From: Sipunculus nudus
Lineage: Eukaryota > Annelida > Sipuncula > Golfingiida > Sipunculidae
Direction: 5' to 3'
NCBI GenBank assembly: GCA_026874595.1
Contig: CM049310.1
Location: 76,747,056-76,811,055 of the forward strand
DNA length: 64,000 bases
Position 1 is the stretch's first letter; the number at the start of each line of letters is the position of its first letter. This document shows positions 52,255 to 64,000 of this stretch, piece after piece. The position numbers and the translations under genes were made by a program. The notes below the pieces were generated by a model that made no database searches, had not been told where the DNA came from, and saw only the letters and a program-made list of their open reading frames with translations.

Positions 52255-52510
52255 TTATATCCTGGTGTCACCCAGGCCAGGTGTCTACTGCACCTGCAGG
52301 TTCTGGGAGTGTAATCACCCCAATTGCTGGGTCATAACACCAAGGAACCCCCCCAAAGGCGCACTCATTTGTGAGTGATACACGGGAACAGCCTTCCCAT
52401 TAACACTGCAGAGCACTCACCCTGGATTGGGGCCAACCGTGAAAATCTCACCACTCTTATAATAGGCGGAGATTTGAACTCACGACCTACATCATGTATT
52501 TTTTTATTAT
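52255..52510 (-). mobile_element. tRNA-derived SINE, family S2, minus-strand copy in CDC7 intron
   Basis: Read on the minus strand this begins with a decayed tRNA-like head holding a B-box-like GGTCGTGAGTTCAAATC. It then matches the plus-strand copy at 43523 through several blocks: GTGAGATTTTCACGGTTGG, CCAGGGTGAG, AATGGGAAGGCTGT, GTGCGCCTTTGGG and TGTTATGACCCAGCAAT. The tail differs from family S1. It is in the opposite orientation to the other copy but the same strand as CDC7, about 640 bp from the terminal exon acceptor. Confidence 0.75.
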
Positions 52511-54555
52511 GTCCACGTCTCACCGCTTCTCCTTTGTTTTACAGTAGTTATCACAGGACACCATTTCAAAAGCCATTATAATTTTTAAAGGGGATCACAC
52601 TGTAAGCCAAGTGCTTGATGAATCATTAAACACAGAATTTATGTGCATGCATTTGAGAAGAACAATGGGGAGGTGGAAAATGGTTCTCAGAGGTACCAGC
52701 TTTCAAGGTATCAAAGCTTTGACATTGTCATTTTTAATTCAAGGATCAATACAGTACTAGGGGTCACAAATGTTCATGTGCTGGATCAAATATGATACAA
52801 AGACCAATCTCATAGTGATAATACGTGTCAAAGGATATATCATTTATATGTCACAAGTAAACATCAAACTCATTCCTGCTCTAATATAGTGACTCAAGCA
52901 TTTAAAATTATACATTTATGATTTAATATTGTTTGCTAAAGCCCTTTTTGGTGAATCTGAACTTCAAATATTCCCAAAACACAATATCATATTTAACTCT
53001 GTTAAGTTCACAGTACATATGGCCAGATTATTAATACACAGACATTGCAGCATGCTACATTAGTTAGTACCTATATTAGGTTTGTTTAGGATGGTCAGAG
53101 ACTTCCTCGATTTTTAAAGCTTGCTGTGGAGGAGTAAATCTTCATTAATGTGATGACTCGGCTGATTTATATGTTTAACATACACTCCTTGTCTTGCAAC
53201 AGCCATACTGGTGTGTATACGACCGTCCTAAAAGCAGTAATGAAAAATTTGTATGGTACTTCGGCTTCAGATTAAACCTCAAACTATATTTTAAAGCAAT
53301 ACCAGTCCTTCACCTTGTTATTAATTTTCATATTTTTCAATATTAATCATAGTGCAGGGGTCCCTATAATGCCTTTCTGCCTGTCTCTGACAGGCAAGCA
53401 CATGGTGACATATATTGAAAGGCATTTTCAGTTTGTACCAATCCGGGGGGGGGGGGGGGACGACGTACTCCAAGATGTTCTCCACATCACAAATACACAA
53501 AAAACAAAATATTCCATCACATAATTGTAACTTGCAAACCCCAAGCTACACTGGTCCCCAATGCTTTTATGGCTTTGCAGCGCTGATGAAATTATAGAGC
53601 TCCATGATTTGCAGAGCAGCAGAGCAATAATAGTGCAGAGCATCAGTCTAAACCCCAGCCCCATTCTTATTTTTAAAGGATACAGCAGCCTATATTCAAT
53701 CACAGCGTATATAACAAAAATATTGCCTGGTTTTCGCATTTTGACCCTGCACCATAAGGACACAGGATGGCCGGTTGCAAAAATGTCAAAATGGAAGCGA
53801 CTGATTGAAAGTTTGATCTGCTGACAGGACGCATCTACAGCAAAAGACAAAATTCCTGTTGAAAGGCAAAATTAGATCTATGCTTTTCAGTAGGAAAGGT
53901 AAAAATAAATTTCATCAAATAAGAGCACATTGGGCAGTATAACATCAGATGACGTACATTAAAATTTCATATTTCACTGACACAACATTGGTTTTCAGAC
54001 CAATTTCTACAATTTCTATATTTTACAAGAAAAATTTGAAAAGGGTGCACTAATAAGCTAAGCTGTGTTACCACTACCTTGAATCAGGCTAGCTAATCTT
54101 ATTCAAATTTAAGTAACCTATTTACTAAAACTTTATTAAGGTAGCATCCCTAACAAAAACCCTTAAAATTTAAAATCAAACATAAAGCTGTTAGACCCAA
54201 CAAAGTACATATCATTTAAAACCTGGTACAGAGTTCTATATAGTGGCATGTGTTTATGAAATCCATTTTTTCATATAACATTTTTACATTTTCAAAAATT
54301 TTTAATTTTCAAATGTTACAAAGTAAACTACATGCCAATAGCTCAAAACAATTTGTTTGTTTATCTTTGACCATGGTTCTTTCATGTCTAGAAACAAAAT
54401 TTATAATTTTTTAATTAATCAAAATTTTAAAATTTTATTTTTAAGATTGAAAGAAATTAGTGAGAAAATTAGGGGATTTTGCCAGCAAAGCTACCTTAAG
54501 GGACAGGTGTAAAAATTTGAAACTCTTCAGCTCTTGCTTCCCTAAGCATGGGTTA

Positions 54556-54840
54556 GGCAAAAAAAAAGTTATGGCTCTCAGGCACTTTTTTTTCAGAAAT
54601 CAGTGCGGGCGGGCATTTTTTTTTTATTACATTTTTTGTATGTTACCATAAAAAATGTCAGGGAAAAGCATGATTATAACATATTTTTTTTCTATTAAAG
54701 TAAAAGCATTACATAACAAAAGGAAATTTATCAAAATTGTATCTTCTTGAAAGATGAAAATCAAAACAAAATTTTTTAATGCAGGGGGTTAAATTTGATG
54801 CGAGAGAACCTGAGGACCATACTGTTTATTTTTTTTTGCC
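54556..54840. mobile_element. TIR element, family M1 copy 1, CDC7 intron
   Basis: Left end GGC, A-run, GTTATGGCTCTCAGGCACT; right end GAACCTGAGGACCATAC, T-run, GCC. The interior shares GTATGTTACC, AAAGCATGAT, GTAAAAGCA.TACATAAC and GATGAAAATCAAAA with copy 3. It is about 285 bp. TTA lies immediately outside both ends, compatible with a TA or TTA target-site duplication. It sits in the 5.5-kb CDC7 intron. Confidence 0.65.
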
Positions 54841-55922
54841 TTAACCGGTACTTTTATATTAAACATAGACAGCCTAGCTGTATTAATCTGTGAAATTCTA
54901 TCACAAGCAGTTTATATAAATTTATGTTACCTTTTAATTAGGAGTATTGTAAAATATGTATATGGATAAATAATTGGTATAAATTAAGTTAACAGATCAA
55001 ATAAACCTGGTCTCTTTGCAGAAAGTAGCTTGTTATTCACAACCAAATGACACATTAAAATTTATGATTCTGTCATTGTATAAAGATTTTATGAAAATGT
55101 ACATATTTCGGACCATTATCTCTAAATGTGACAAGTATAAAGGAAATATACAAATAAATATATTAACTGCAAATTGCCAAAATCAACGACACCCACATAG
55201 TCACAAAATGGATTGTCAATCACTCTGGTTAAACGCCACTAACAGACACTGGATGCTGATGATGCCTAATTGAACATTATGCTGGTAATTTAACACTTAA
55301 TTAAGTCAATTAATCAGGCTGCAGTACTTGGTATTCCACAACAGAATGTGAACTGTGTCTGGGAAAGCCACTTGTACAGTTAATATACAGGCCTGATAAA
55401 AGCCTGGAAAACACAGATATTTAGTACCCTCTATGTAATAAACAGTACACTCCATGATGAATGGCCTCAACTTCCTTGTATAACGTGTTACTCAACAAGA
55501 ACAGGAAAGGCTTGAGGAGGGGTTTACAGGTATTTATTGAATGTCCTTACATTTATGTATACCCTCCATCTGTTTGATAAGGTTTCATTACATCTGGATA
55601 AAGTGAACTCAAGGTCTGCTTGCTGAGAGGATACACTTACTCGGGAGAACCAATAAACTGACTCCCATGCTAGCAGATACTGCCATCTGGTGAGAGGATT
55701 GATAACTAAACACCAGGCTCATGCACCATCCAGATGATACAGAAAGGAACTGTTAACATGCGGTGACATGACTCAAATTCTCAGTCCCTCAACAGAGAAG
55801 TATTTATATAACTGTAAGTCAGGGGATCAATTGAACCATTTTTTTAATGAATTCAATAAACTTGACACTTATGAAGGTCCATAGCGTGAATATCTAAAGG
55901 GGTTTAAATTCTGTAAGTAATA

Positions 55923-55959
55923 CCCCCCCCCCCCCCCCCGGCCTGGGGGGGGGGGGGGG
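55923..55959. repeat. Poly-C / poly-G inverted pair
   Basis: Seventeen C, the spacer GGCCT, then fifteen G: a near-perfect inverted repeat able to form a C:G hairpin. It lies inside the last CDC7 intron. Exact lengths may be affected by sequencing of homopolymers. Confidence 0.85.
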
Positions 55960-56374
55960 TGTTTTTAGCATTTGACATTTTTATTTATCCTGTGACTCAG
56001 TGGGCTGCATTCATGTTATATAATGTTGCGATCTACCATGTGATGTGTGACATTGGTAAAAAATGTCACATATGAACTAAAGTGTGGTAAATTGTATAGC
56101 ATGATAAACTGTATGAACTGTTGTACTGTGCATATTAAACCCACAGGAGGTGACAAAGAAATCAAAAGGTTAAAATTAAGAGTAAGAAGTAATTCCAAAA
56201 GTGTGACTGCCCTAGTGATAACTATGGATACAACTGACAACAGGCAGTATTTTCACATTTGACATGGCACTGCCTTATAAACTCTCAAAGGTTCAAGTTT
56301 ATCACAGAAATGAAAACAATTTTAACCAAGGGATACAAAGATCAAAATTAATGCACAATAAAAAGTAATAATGA

Positions 56375-56718
56375 ATAAGCAAAAAAAAAGTTTTTTTTTA
56401 GAAAACAATGTGGGCAGACAATTTTTTAACCTTTTTTTGTATGTTTCGAAAATATGTCATACGATCAGGGAAAAGCATGAAAATAACAGATTTTTTTTTG
56501 CTAAACAACTAGAAGCACTTAAAAACAAAGGATATTTTAACAAAATGTACAAAATGTATGATTTTATCTTCTTGAAAGAAAAATCTGAGCTGCTGGAGCT
56601 CAATATTTATAAGTTTCTATTGAAAATCAAAATAAAACATTTTGATGGGGGGGGGGGGGGTTAAAATTAATTCTGGCAGTGCCTGAGAACCATACCTTTT
56701 ATTATTTTTGGCTACAAG
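56375..56718. mobile_element. TIR element, family M1 copy 2 (left end decayed), CDC7 intron
   Basis: This shares with copy 3 the interior pattern (GTATGTTTCG, ATGTCAT, AAAGCATGA, a T-run, GAAAATCAAAATAAA) and the right terminus GTGCCTGAGAACCATACC. The left terminal repeat is largely lost next to the A-run and T-run near 56385. A poly-G run at about 56647-56660 is inserted or expanded inside. The flanking bases, TA before and TA after the GC/GGC ends, are compatible with a TA target-site duplication. Open frames across this region are repeat noise. Confidence 0.65.
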
Positions 56719-56896
56719 TGGCTAAAATCTAATGGGTGCCAGTAGGTTAATATTAATTTCAAGGCCTTGCGCTGACCTGCACATTCATCCCATAACACTA
56801 ACACAATAGGTTTCCATGTGTGCAGCAACAGAAAGTCAAATTTTATCCAATTCAGCACTCTCTACAGTAGCTGCTTACAAGGTATACTTGCAAGTA

Positions 56897-57057
56897 CAGT
56901 GGAACCCCGCCTTGCGACCACCCCGCAATTGTGACCACCCCACAATTACGACCACTTTTGGTGGTCCCGTATATACGATCCAGATAACTAAGAGTTTCAC
57001 AAATACGACCACCCCCAAATAAAGACCACTTTTGTCAGTCCCCAAGGGGTTCCACTG
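56897..57057. mobile_element. 161-bp MITE with CAGTGGAACCCC termini
   Basis: The ends CAGTGGAACCCC and GGGGTTCCACTG are perfect 12-bp inverted repeats with TA on both outer sides (56895-56896 and 57058-57059), the hallmark of Tc1/mariner-type insertion. Internally the motif CGACCACC recurs several times on the plus strand. Elements with this type of terminus are, to my knowledge, common in marine invertebrates and vertebrates. No coding capacity. Confidence 0.8.
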
Positions 57058-57134
57058 TATACTGCATCATACTTACAACATGATATGGACAGATGTTCAA
57101 ATTTCTGAACTTTACTTTTAACATGGTGAAGTTA

Positions 57135-57317
<183 letters not shown>

Positions 57318-58144
57318 TTATGTTTTAATTAACATAAAATCTAAAGAATATACAGTGGTTGAAATTTAATTTGCGAGGGTTTTAAATTTGCAATATTCAC
57401 AAAAAAAAATTTTTTGCGCAAATAACAGAGTGAATAAGATACCATTTACTCAAACTAAAATCTCACTGACATTTACATACGTTATCCATGTAGTGTTAGA
57501 ATTGAAAGGCAAAAGATTGGTATTAAATATAATAATGTATAATTCATATTTTCTTCAAATAATGAAGAACTTTGCCTCACAGGCTTGGGTCATTGTCAAA
57601 AGGTTTCAATCATGAAAAACTTACACCGTTAATATGAAGCCAACCACAGTTTTGTCTTAGTTTTGACAAATTACCTGCTAATACTTAATTGAAAGCTTTT
57701 GCATATGATTTATGATTATGAAAACTGTTACTGGACTAATATTATTTATCAATTTTCTCTCTATGAAGATAGGAAAAGCAACTTATATATATTTACAATC
57801 ATATTTCACGGTAACACTCCTGAGTTAACCTGACTCTTCTTCTCACAGAAGATTTTGTTTGATGATGAGATTTTTCATTAACACATTCGCTGCCCAGCCA
57901 AATATTCCCCCAGTGCCAGGGCCTGCATGAGTCTCGGGGAGGTCCGGGTGAGTTAGTTCCAGATGTGAAAAGCTGATAACGAGGGCGGAAGTCCATCTGG
58001 TGCATGGGCCATAAAACCTGCCTGAGGTGTTATGCACAGAAGGATGGCATAACCGTGTTCAGCCTAATTAGCTAATTAGGGCTACCCCCAGTAAAGACCT
58101 CAAAGGAAACAAGCGCAAACAAACTGTTACGCTCGCTCACATGC

Positions 58145-58149
<5 letters not shown>

Positions 58150-58198
<49 letters not shown>

Positions 58199-58252
58199 GT
58201 GTATGTATATATGTATATAATATATATATATATATATATCGAGAGAGAGAGA
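58150..58252. repeat. TA microsatellites and short GA tract in a CDC7 intron
   Basis: A TA tract of about 23 units, a 20-bp gap, a second TA tract of about 10 units, then GAGAGAGAGAGA. Confidence 0.9.
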
Positions 58253-58479
58253 AAAAATGTTTACCGGGAAAGTCCAGTGGCTCACGCAATAGCGGCTCCT
58301 GTACACACTCGGATCAACCATTGACTTATTAGTGGAAATAAAAGATGGAGAATTATAAAACGTCACAGTTATAATCATGTATGATCATCGAATTTATAAT
58401 ATCAATGTATCGATCTAGTATAACACACGAGGGTTTGTCTCATTCTGGTTTATGGTTGTTATAAATGTCCCAATTACTC

Positions 58480-58565
58480 GTGTGCCAAGATGGCACAGGG
58501 GTTATGTTGTTCGGTCAGTCACGCGCGGTGGAACACCACATGGGTTTAAACCCATACATTGCTTT
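58480..58565 (+). mobile_element. Possible tRNA-derived SINE head
   Basis: GATGGCACAGGGGTTATG resembles a pol III A box, and GGGTTTAAACCC about 50 bp later resembles a B box; a T-rich stretch follows. The spacing and the inverted GGGTTT/AAACCC arm fit a tRNA T-arm. It is unlike the S1 and S2 heads. A single degenerate copy, so the call is tentative. Confidence 0.35.
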
Positions 58566-59848
58566 TTTTTCCCCTTCATTTTTCAAACTTTTATTTTTAT
58601 TGCAAAAAAAAGTTATTTACATACCGTAGGCGTAGCGATAGCATGATGCAATGGATACTGTCACCGTCAAACAAAGCCAGGAATTATACGAACATTGCGA
58701 GTGAACAAAGTGTAACCTTATATGGTCACCTCTACGGCTTATGATATAATACTATTTTATGAATTGTTTAAAAGTCATACGTCGGGTTGCCTATGGTGAA
58801 TTGCAAAGTGCGGTTGGGATTGCCGGTATAGTACTGTACTACTGTTCCGTAAGTGATCGTCCAAGTTTGATTCAGAATTTTACAATTTACATGCACTTAT
58901 TGGCGAAGGTAGCCTACTTACACATGCATATTGCTATCTGTAAATATATAGGAAATGTGAAATAACTCCAAATAAGCCAAAGCAATTATTTGCAGCTACG
59001 TTCCAATTACCCTGCCGATCTGTGTGTCAGGCATGTGGCACGTGCCCTATTGTTGTTGATTGCGCAATAGGCTGTCCTCGCGTGGCAATAAACCTGAACG
59101 ACTTCACGCCTCGCTATCTCGATTTCACACCTAATGTGTGATCTGTCTCACCTCGGTCTCACCAACGGGTTTGCCGAAAGAAAGTGGCAAAAACATGCCC
59201 AAATATAAAACTATACACAATTTTTTTGCGCACCTCTCTTTCGTCTGATTCTAAGGAATACTCCTACACCGAATCAATTCGACACTCCAGCGGGTCATGA
59301 ACTTATTTCACAGCAAAGGACGGGAGCCGTCGCTGTTTTCACGCTCTCCACACCTTTCCTGCTTTCGAGTAATCAAGGGCACTGATGAATAACAAATTAT
59401 TCCATTTCATGACATGAAACCAATTTATAAAGGAACTACTACTCACCTGCGAAGAGTTTATTGATAAATTTTAGAGATTTCTTACTGAAAATAGCTGATA
59501 AATACATGACGAGTATACCCGTCATAGGCACTGGGGGAATCAGAAAATATGACGAGTATACTCGTCATAGGCAGCAAAAGTGTTAATAGCGGACACCCCA
59601 AGTCTGCCCATGTTGAGCAGTTTTGGCAGTCTTTAGTTTTAGTAATGCATCCTTACTATACTTATTGACAGGTTGATATAATCGTGTTGTGTTCAGTTTC
59701 TGATGTCATTATATGTGAAATTATGGTAAAATGAATCCTGAAACATACTGGCCATGACAAGAAGCAAGATTAGCCTAAACTTTTTCCATTTATTTCTATA
59801 TTTTTGTTCATTATTAGACAAAAAAGGAAATATACGACAATTGGATTA

Positions 59849-61210
<1,362 letters not shown>

Positions 61211-61647
61211 CTGCTCAGACACATATTGCAGACCTTCGGTTGTCCAAAACAGTCACACGTGCTCATGTTGGTAGACTTGTAGCCTACTTTGTTTCCTGAG
61301 CTGCTGTGTAACTTCTGCCTAAAACTCGCTGGTGCAGCAGCTGGTTTTTGAGAAGCAGAGGCTCTGGTATTCTCTTGATGCAGGTCTAAAATGGTTTTTG
61401 ATTTTTCTGTATTCAGTGCTCTGCGGGTCAGTAGGGCACGTCGAGGTGATTTTGCTTGCTTAAAGTATCTCTGACTGAGAAGGTCAGGGGTTGGAGGGGT
61501 CATGGTCGTCTTCTTATCTAGAATCGCTGCAGCTTTTTCAGATTTGATTGCCTCAGGTGTATTGCTGATTTCTTTGAGGGTCTCCGCAGGTGTGTTACCA
61601 TCAAGACTGGCTAACGCTCTCCTCTTATGTGGTGACCCTGGTAAATC
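61211..61647 (-). CDS. CDC7: CDC7 kinase, exon encoding kinase insert 2 and the conserved cysteine cluster
   Basis: The exon starts in phase 0 after a TTCTCTTCTGCAG acceptor and encodes 145 codons plus two bases. Most of it is hydrophilic insert sequence with several TP and SP dipeptides (for example NTPAE, NTPEA, TPPTPDLL, KSPRR), which are potential proline-directed phosphorylation sites. Near the end comes a cysteine cluster, CDCFGQPKVCNMCLSR, matching the C-x-C...C-x2-C block just before the activation segment in animal CDC7. The donor is AG|GTAGGC; the split codon joins to the next exon as Arg. Together with the preceding exon the insert between DFG and the activation loop is about 200 residues, somewhat longer than I recall for vertebrate CDC7. 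The insert itself is poorly conserved; identity rests on the cysteine block and the exon chain. Confidence 0.93.
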
Positions 61648-62410
61648 CTGCAGAAGAGAAAATTTGAATAAGTGGCTATATTACAATAACAATTCAGAAG
61701 AGAGAGGAGAATTAAAGATCTACATCAAGAGTTAAAATGGAAATTGGAGACTGTCATGTATATTTTATGTTAGTTTATATAGATGCTTTTTATTTGAATG
61801 TTTACCAATATTTCGCTCCTGATTTATGGCTACAACTTGGTAGATAGTCTGTAATATTCTGTTTCCAGTTTGCACATGTGAATATTAGTCTTTATAGTAT
61901 GGGACTTTTTTCAACTGGACTCGAGATGGACTTGACCTGATTTACCTCCAAGTCCAAGTCCAAATAAGGGGATTCGAGTCTGAACTCCAGTCTAAGTCCA
62001 GACTCCAGTCCGACATCACTGGTACTCGCATGTTTTAACTTAAGTCTCAAGCCAAAAAAAAAAAAAAATGGTATGGTTCTCAGGCACTTTCTTTCAGAAA
62101 TCCGTGTGGGTGGACAGATTTTTTCTTTAACCTTTTTTGTATCATTGTATGTTTCGATAAAAATGTCATGTGATCAAAGAAAGCATGATAATAATAATTG
62201 TTTTGCTAAATAGGTAAAAGCACTACATAACAAAGAAAACTTATCAAAATTGTATTATTTTTTATTTTCTTGAGAGATGAAAATCAAAATAAAAATTTTT
62301 GATGCAGGGGTTAAGATTGACACAGGCAATGCCTGAGAACCATACCTTTTATTTTTTTTGGCCTTACCATCTTTAGGTGGATGCAACATTTCACAGGCAG
62401 CGGAACTTAC
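61648..62410 (-). other. CDC7: CDC7 intron (763 bp), mostly repeats
   Basis: Besides M1 copy 3 it holds, at 61915-62035, a degenerate stretch built of CAAGTCC, GACTCCAGTC and GAGTC words, similar in style to segments near 22.8 kb and 40.2 kb. So more than half of this intron is repeat-derived, though its splice sites are intact. Confidence 0.85.
62051..62362. mobile_element. TIR element, family M1 copy 3 (best-preserved), CDC7 intron
   Basis: A 312-bp element whose ends are inverted copies of each other: GCC, an A-run, then GGTATGGTTCTCAGGCA on the left; TGCCTGAGAACCATACC, a T-rich run, then GGC on the right. The inside is AT-rich without coding capacity. Two related copies lie at about 54556-54840 and 56375-56718. 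This copy fills about 40% of a 763-bp CDC7 intron and ends 48 bp from the splice donor. Superfamily is uncertain; flanks are compatible with TA duplication in some copies only. Confidence 0.7.
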
Positions 62411-62609
62411 CTGACTGTATACAGACTGGCCCCTGAGTTTGCGTTTCCTTGGTGACGTTCTGTTTTCACTGCTTGAATGTACTGCTGGACTGCTGCTGCC
62501 GCTGGAACTGATCTTTTCTTTCCTGAACTTCCTGACTGGGCTGGACTGTTTTACAGGGAGCTCTGGCTTACGTACTTCCTGAGCCAAACCAAAGTCTACC
62601 AGAGCATAT
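62411..62609 (-). CDS. CDC7: CDC7 kinase, internal exon with DFG motif and start of kinase insert 2
   Basis: First CDC7 exon visible in the window; the gene continues beyond 64000. CDC7 is the catalytic subunit of the Dbf4-dependent kinase, which phosphorylates the MCM helicase to fire replication origins. The exon opens after a TTGCTTCAG acceptor and completes a split codon, then reads YALVDFGLAQ: the beta-strand before the activation segment and the Mg-binding DFG aspartate. What follows (about residues 10-66 of the exon) is Ser/Lys/Arg-rich, low in predicted structure, and is the start of the long insert that characterises CDC7 kinases. It ends in phase 0 at CAG|GTAAGT. Length is 199 bp. 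The catalytic-loop exon (HRDVKP-type motif) was searched for between 62.6 and 64 kb and not seen. Confidence 0.93.
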
Positions 62610-64000
62610 CTGAAGCAAAATATACAAAAAAAATGATGTATAAAATTTATATGACAGGCCTGCCAAAGGTATATGCCTCAAAAAAAAAAAGGAATGTGTT
62701 CTGGAAAAAAGAGTACATTATTTTTTAAATCTGAGCCATTTTCCCATTTTTATCACTGATTGAATAAAGATGTGCTACACATGGCACAATTATGTATATA
62801 CAGTCGAACCTGTCTAATGCAACCACCCGAGGGACTGGGCAAAGTGGTCATAATAGACAGGTGGCTGTATTAGACAGATTCTGAACATTTAGGAACTGCA
62901 CAAATCTAGCTGACATGTAAGACAGAAATATACACATTAGATCATCTTTATGACTATAAATAAAAACATATTTGCAGAAAGGAACAATCTTGGTGTAACA
63001 TGTGTTTTGTAATTGCACACAAATGTACATGTAATTATATGTGTAATTTCATGTAATGCACTGAATAGATCAAAGACAGATCACAGAGGCACAGATCAAA
63101 GATTGACTTCGGGTACCTCCATTCATGTGGATTAATAGGTCGTGTGAGCCAGTCATGTTGCCAGCCTGGGGCTCCAGGCCCAGGGTCCTAATAATAACCT
63201 GTCTGTGCTCCGTACATATGCACACCAGTAAAACAAACAGAGCGGTGCAAGTGACCGCAACTTAATGCATGGTCAATCAACTGACGGGTTATCACTGGTT
63301 TCCACATTTGGCAAGTCAATATATTAGTAATATGTCACTTTGGTCAGGAAAACTGCCTGTAATCCATAATAGCCAGATGGTCCTATTTCACAGGTTTTAT
63401 CTATAGATAATATAATGGAATTTCAAAAGGGACGGATATCTAGTGGTCATAATAACCATGTGCCAACATTTCACAGGTGGTCGTTCAGGCAGGTTGGATT
63501 GTATATCGAACATATTCCCAAAGTCAGAACAAGGGACCTATGGGTCACGACGCTCAGCTGTTATATATGATAAAAAAATATTATTTAAAAATGAGGCACA
63601 TGCAGGTTTTGTGTGGTAATAAATATAAGCTGTATTACGAGTTGTTGTTGTTTAGCTTATGTATGATTTTGATAGTACCTTTGGAGACAGGGAAGAGGAT
63701 TGATTTCATTGATTTTATTAACAAATGGAGTACTACTGTCACACAGATTTTGACTTGGGCATATAACTTATAAGCAGAACATATAATATAAGAGTTTAAT
63801 TATTTATTAAAAAAATTACAAATATTGTCCCAAATATAATTTTTATTAAAAATAATATGAGAATCATATGATTTTTTAAAATGAAATATAACTGATATGA
63901 TTATTAAAATAATATTAAAGAATATATTCATGAATATATTCATGAATGCATTCATGAATACATTTTGAAAGTATTTGCACGAGTATTCATATACTTTCAT
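62610..64000 (-). other. CDC7: CDC7 intron running off the right edge
   Basis: No exon was found between the DFG exon and the window end, so this is taken as part of one intron of more than 1.39 kb. It contains a 701-bp TA-flanked element (62801-63501), an A-run near 62680, and a short repeat of ATTCATGAAT-like palindromes at about 63925-63962. The remainder is AT-rich with nothing recognisable. Confidence 0.6.
62801..63501. mobile_element. Non-autonomous TA-flanked DNA transposon in a CDC7 intron
   Basis: The left end, TA then CAGTCGAACCTGTCTAATGC, is mirrored at the right by GGCAGGTTGGATTG then TA. The arms match as imperfect terminal inverted repeats of about 30 bp, with ACCACC/GGTGGT continuing inside. 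TA on both sides fits the Tc1/mariner superfamily target-site duplication. No transposase frame is present in the 701 bp, so it would depend on another copy. A related but distinct short element lies at 56897-57057. Confidence 0.65.

Noticed and set aside
53428-53850. 140-codon minus-strand open frame
   Set aside because: Lies wholly in the last CDC7 intron, crosses a poly-G/C tract (Pro run) and has no motif.

Overview
This is animal nuclear DNA, most likely from a marine invertebrate. A lophotrochozoan such as a mollusc is my best guess, but the species cannot be fixed from the sequence. The grounds are two animal-type multi-exon genes with GT-AG introns, very long non-coding stretches, an AT-rich base composition with many TA, CT and poly-C/G runs, tRNA-derived SINEs, and many short inverted-repeat elements. 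No bacterial-style operons, rRNA genes or CRISPR arrays are present. Most open reading frames here are chance reading through repeats and microsatellites.

Only two protein-coding genes can be supported, both on the minus strand. (1) At 13354-13636 is the first coding exon of a TASK-type two-pore-domain potassium channel. It ends inside the first pore glycine codon at a clean GT donor. No continuation is visible, so positions 1-13353 are probably its first intron and the second exon lies off the left edge. A GC- and CpG-richer stretch at about 13.64-15.5 kb lies upstream and probably holds its 5' UTR and promoter. (2) At 51343-62609 are the last five coding exons of the CDC7 replication kinase. 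They run from the DFG motif to the stop codon, with matching splice phases at every junction. The exons for the N-lobe and the catalytic loop are beyond the right edge.

Layout: 1-13.35 kb, inferred TASK intron 1 with MITEs, a 35-bp tandem repeat and a degenerate ~96-bp tandem array; 13.35-15.5 kb, TASK exon 1 and upstream region; 15.5-51 kb, about 35 kb of intergenic sequence holding dispersed repeats, SINE copies and two larger tandem arrays (~163 bp at 28 kb, ~325 bp at 44-45 kb); 51-64 kb, the CDC7 3' half, whose introns carry a SINE, three copies of one TIR element and two TA-flanked elements.

The two genes have no evident functional link: one sets membrane potential, the other fires replication origins. 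The interesting content is in the repeats. These include an array with a POU-type octamer in every unit, inverted repeat pairs (one flanking TASK exon 1), a three-copy mosaic repeat family, and a TIR family seen in this window only inside CDC7 introns. No clearly new multi-gene system was found. All coordinates come from reading by eye; repeat borders may be off by tens of bases.
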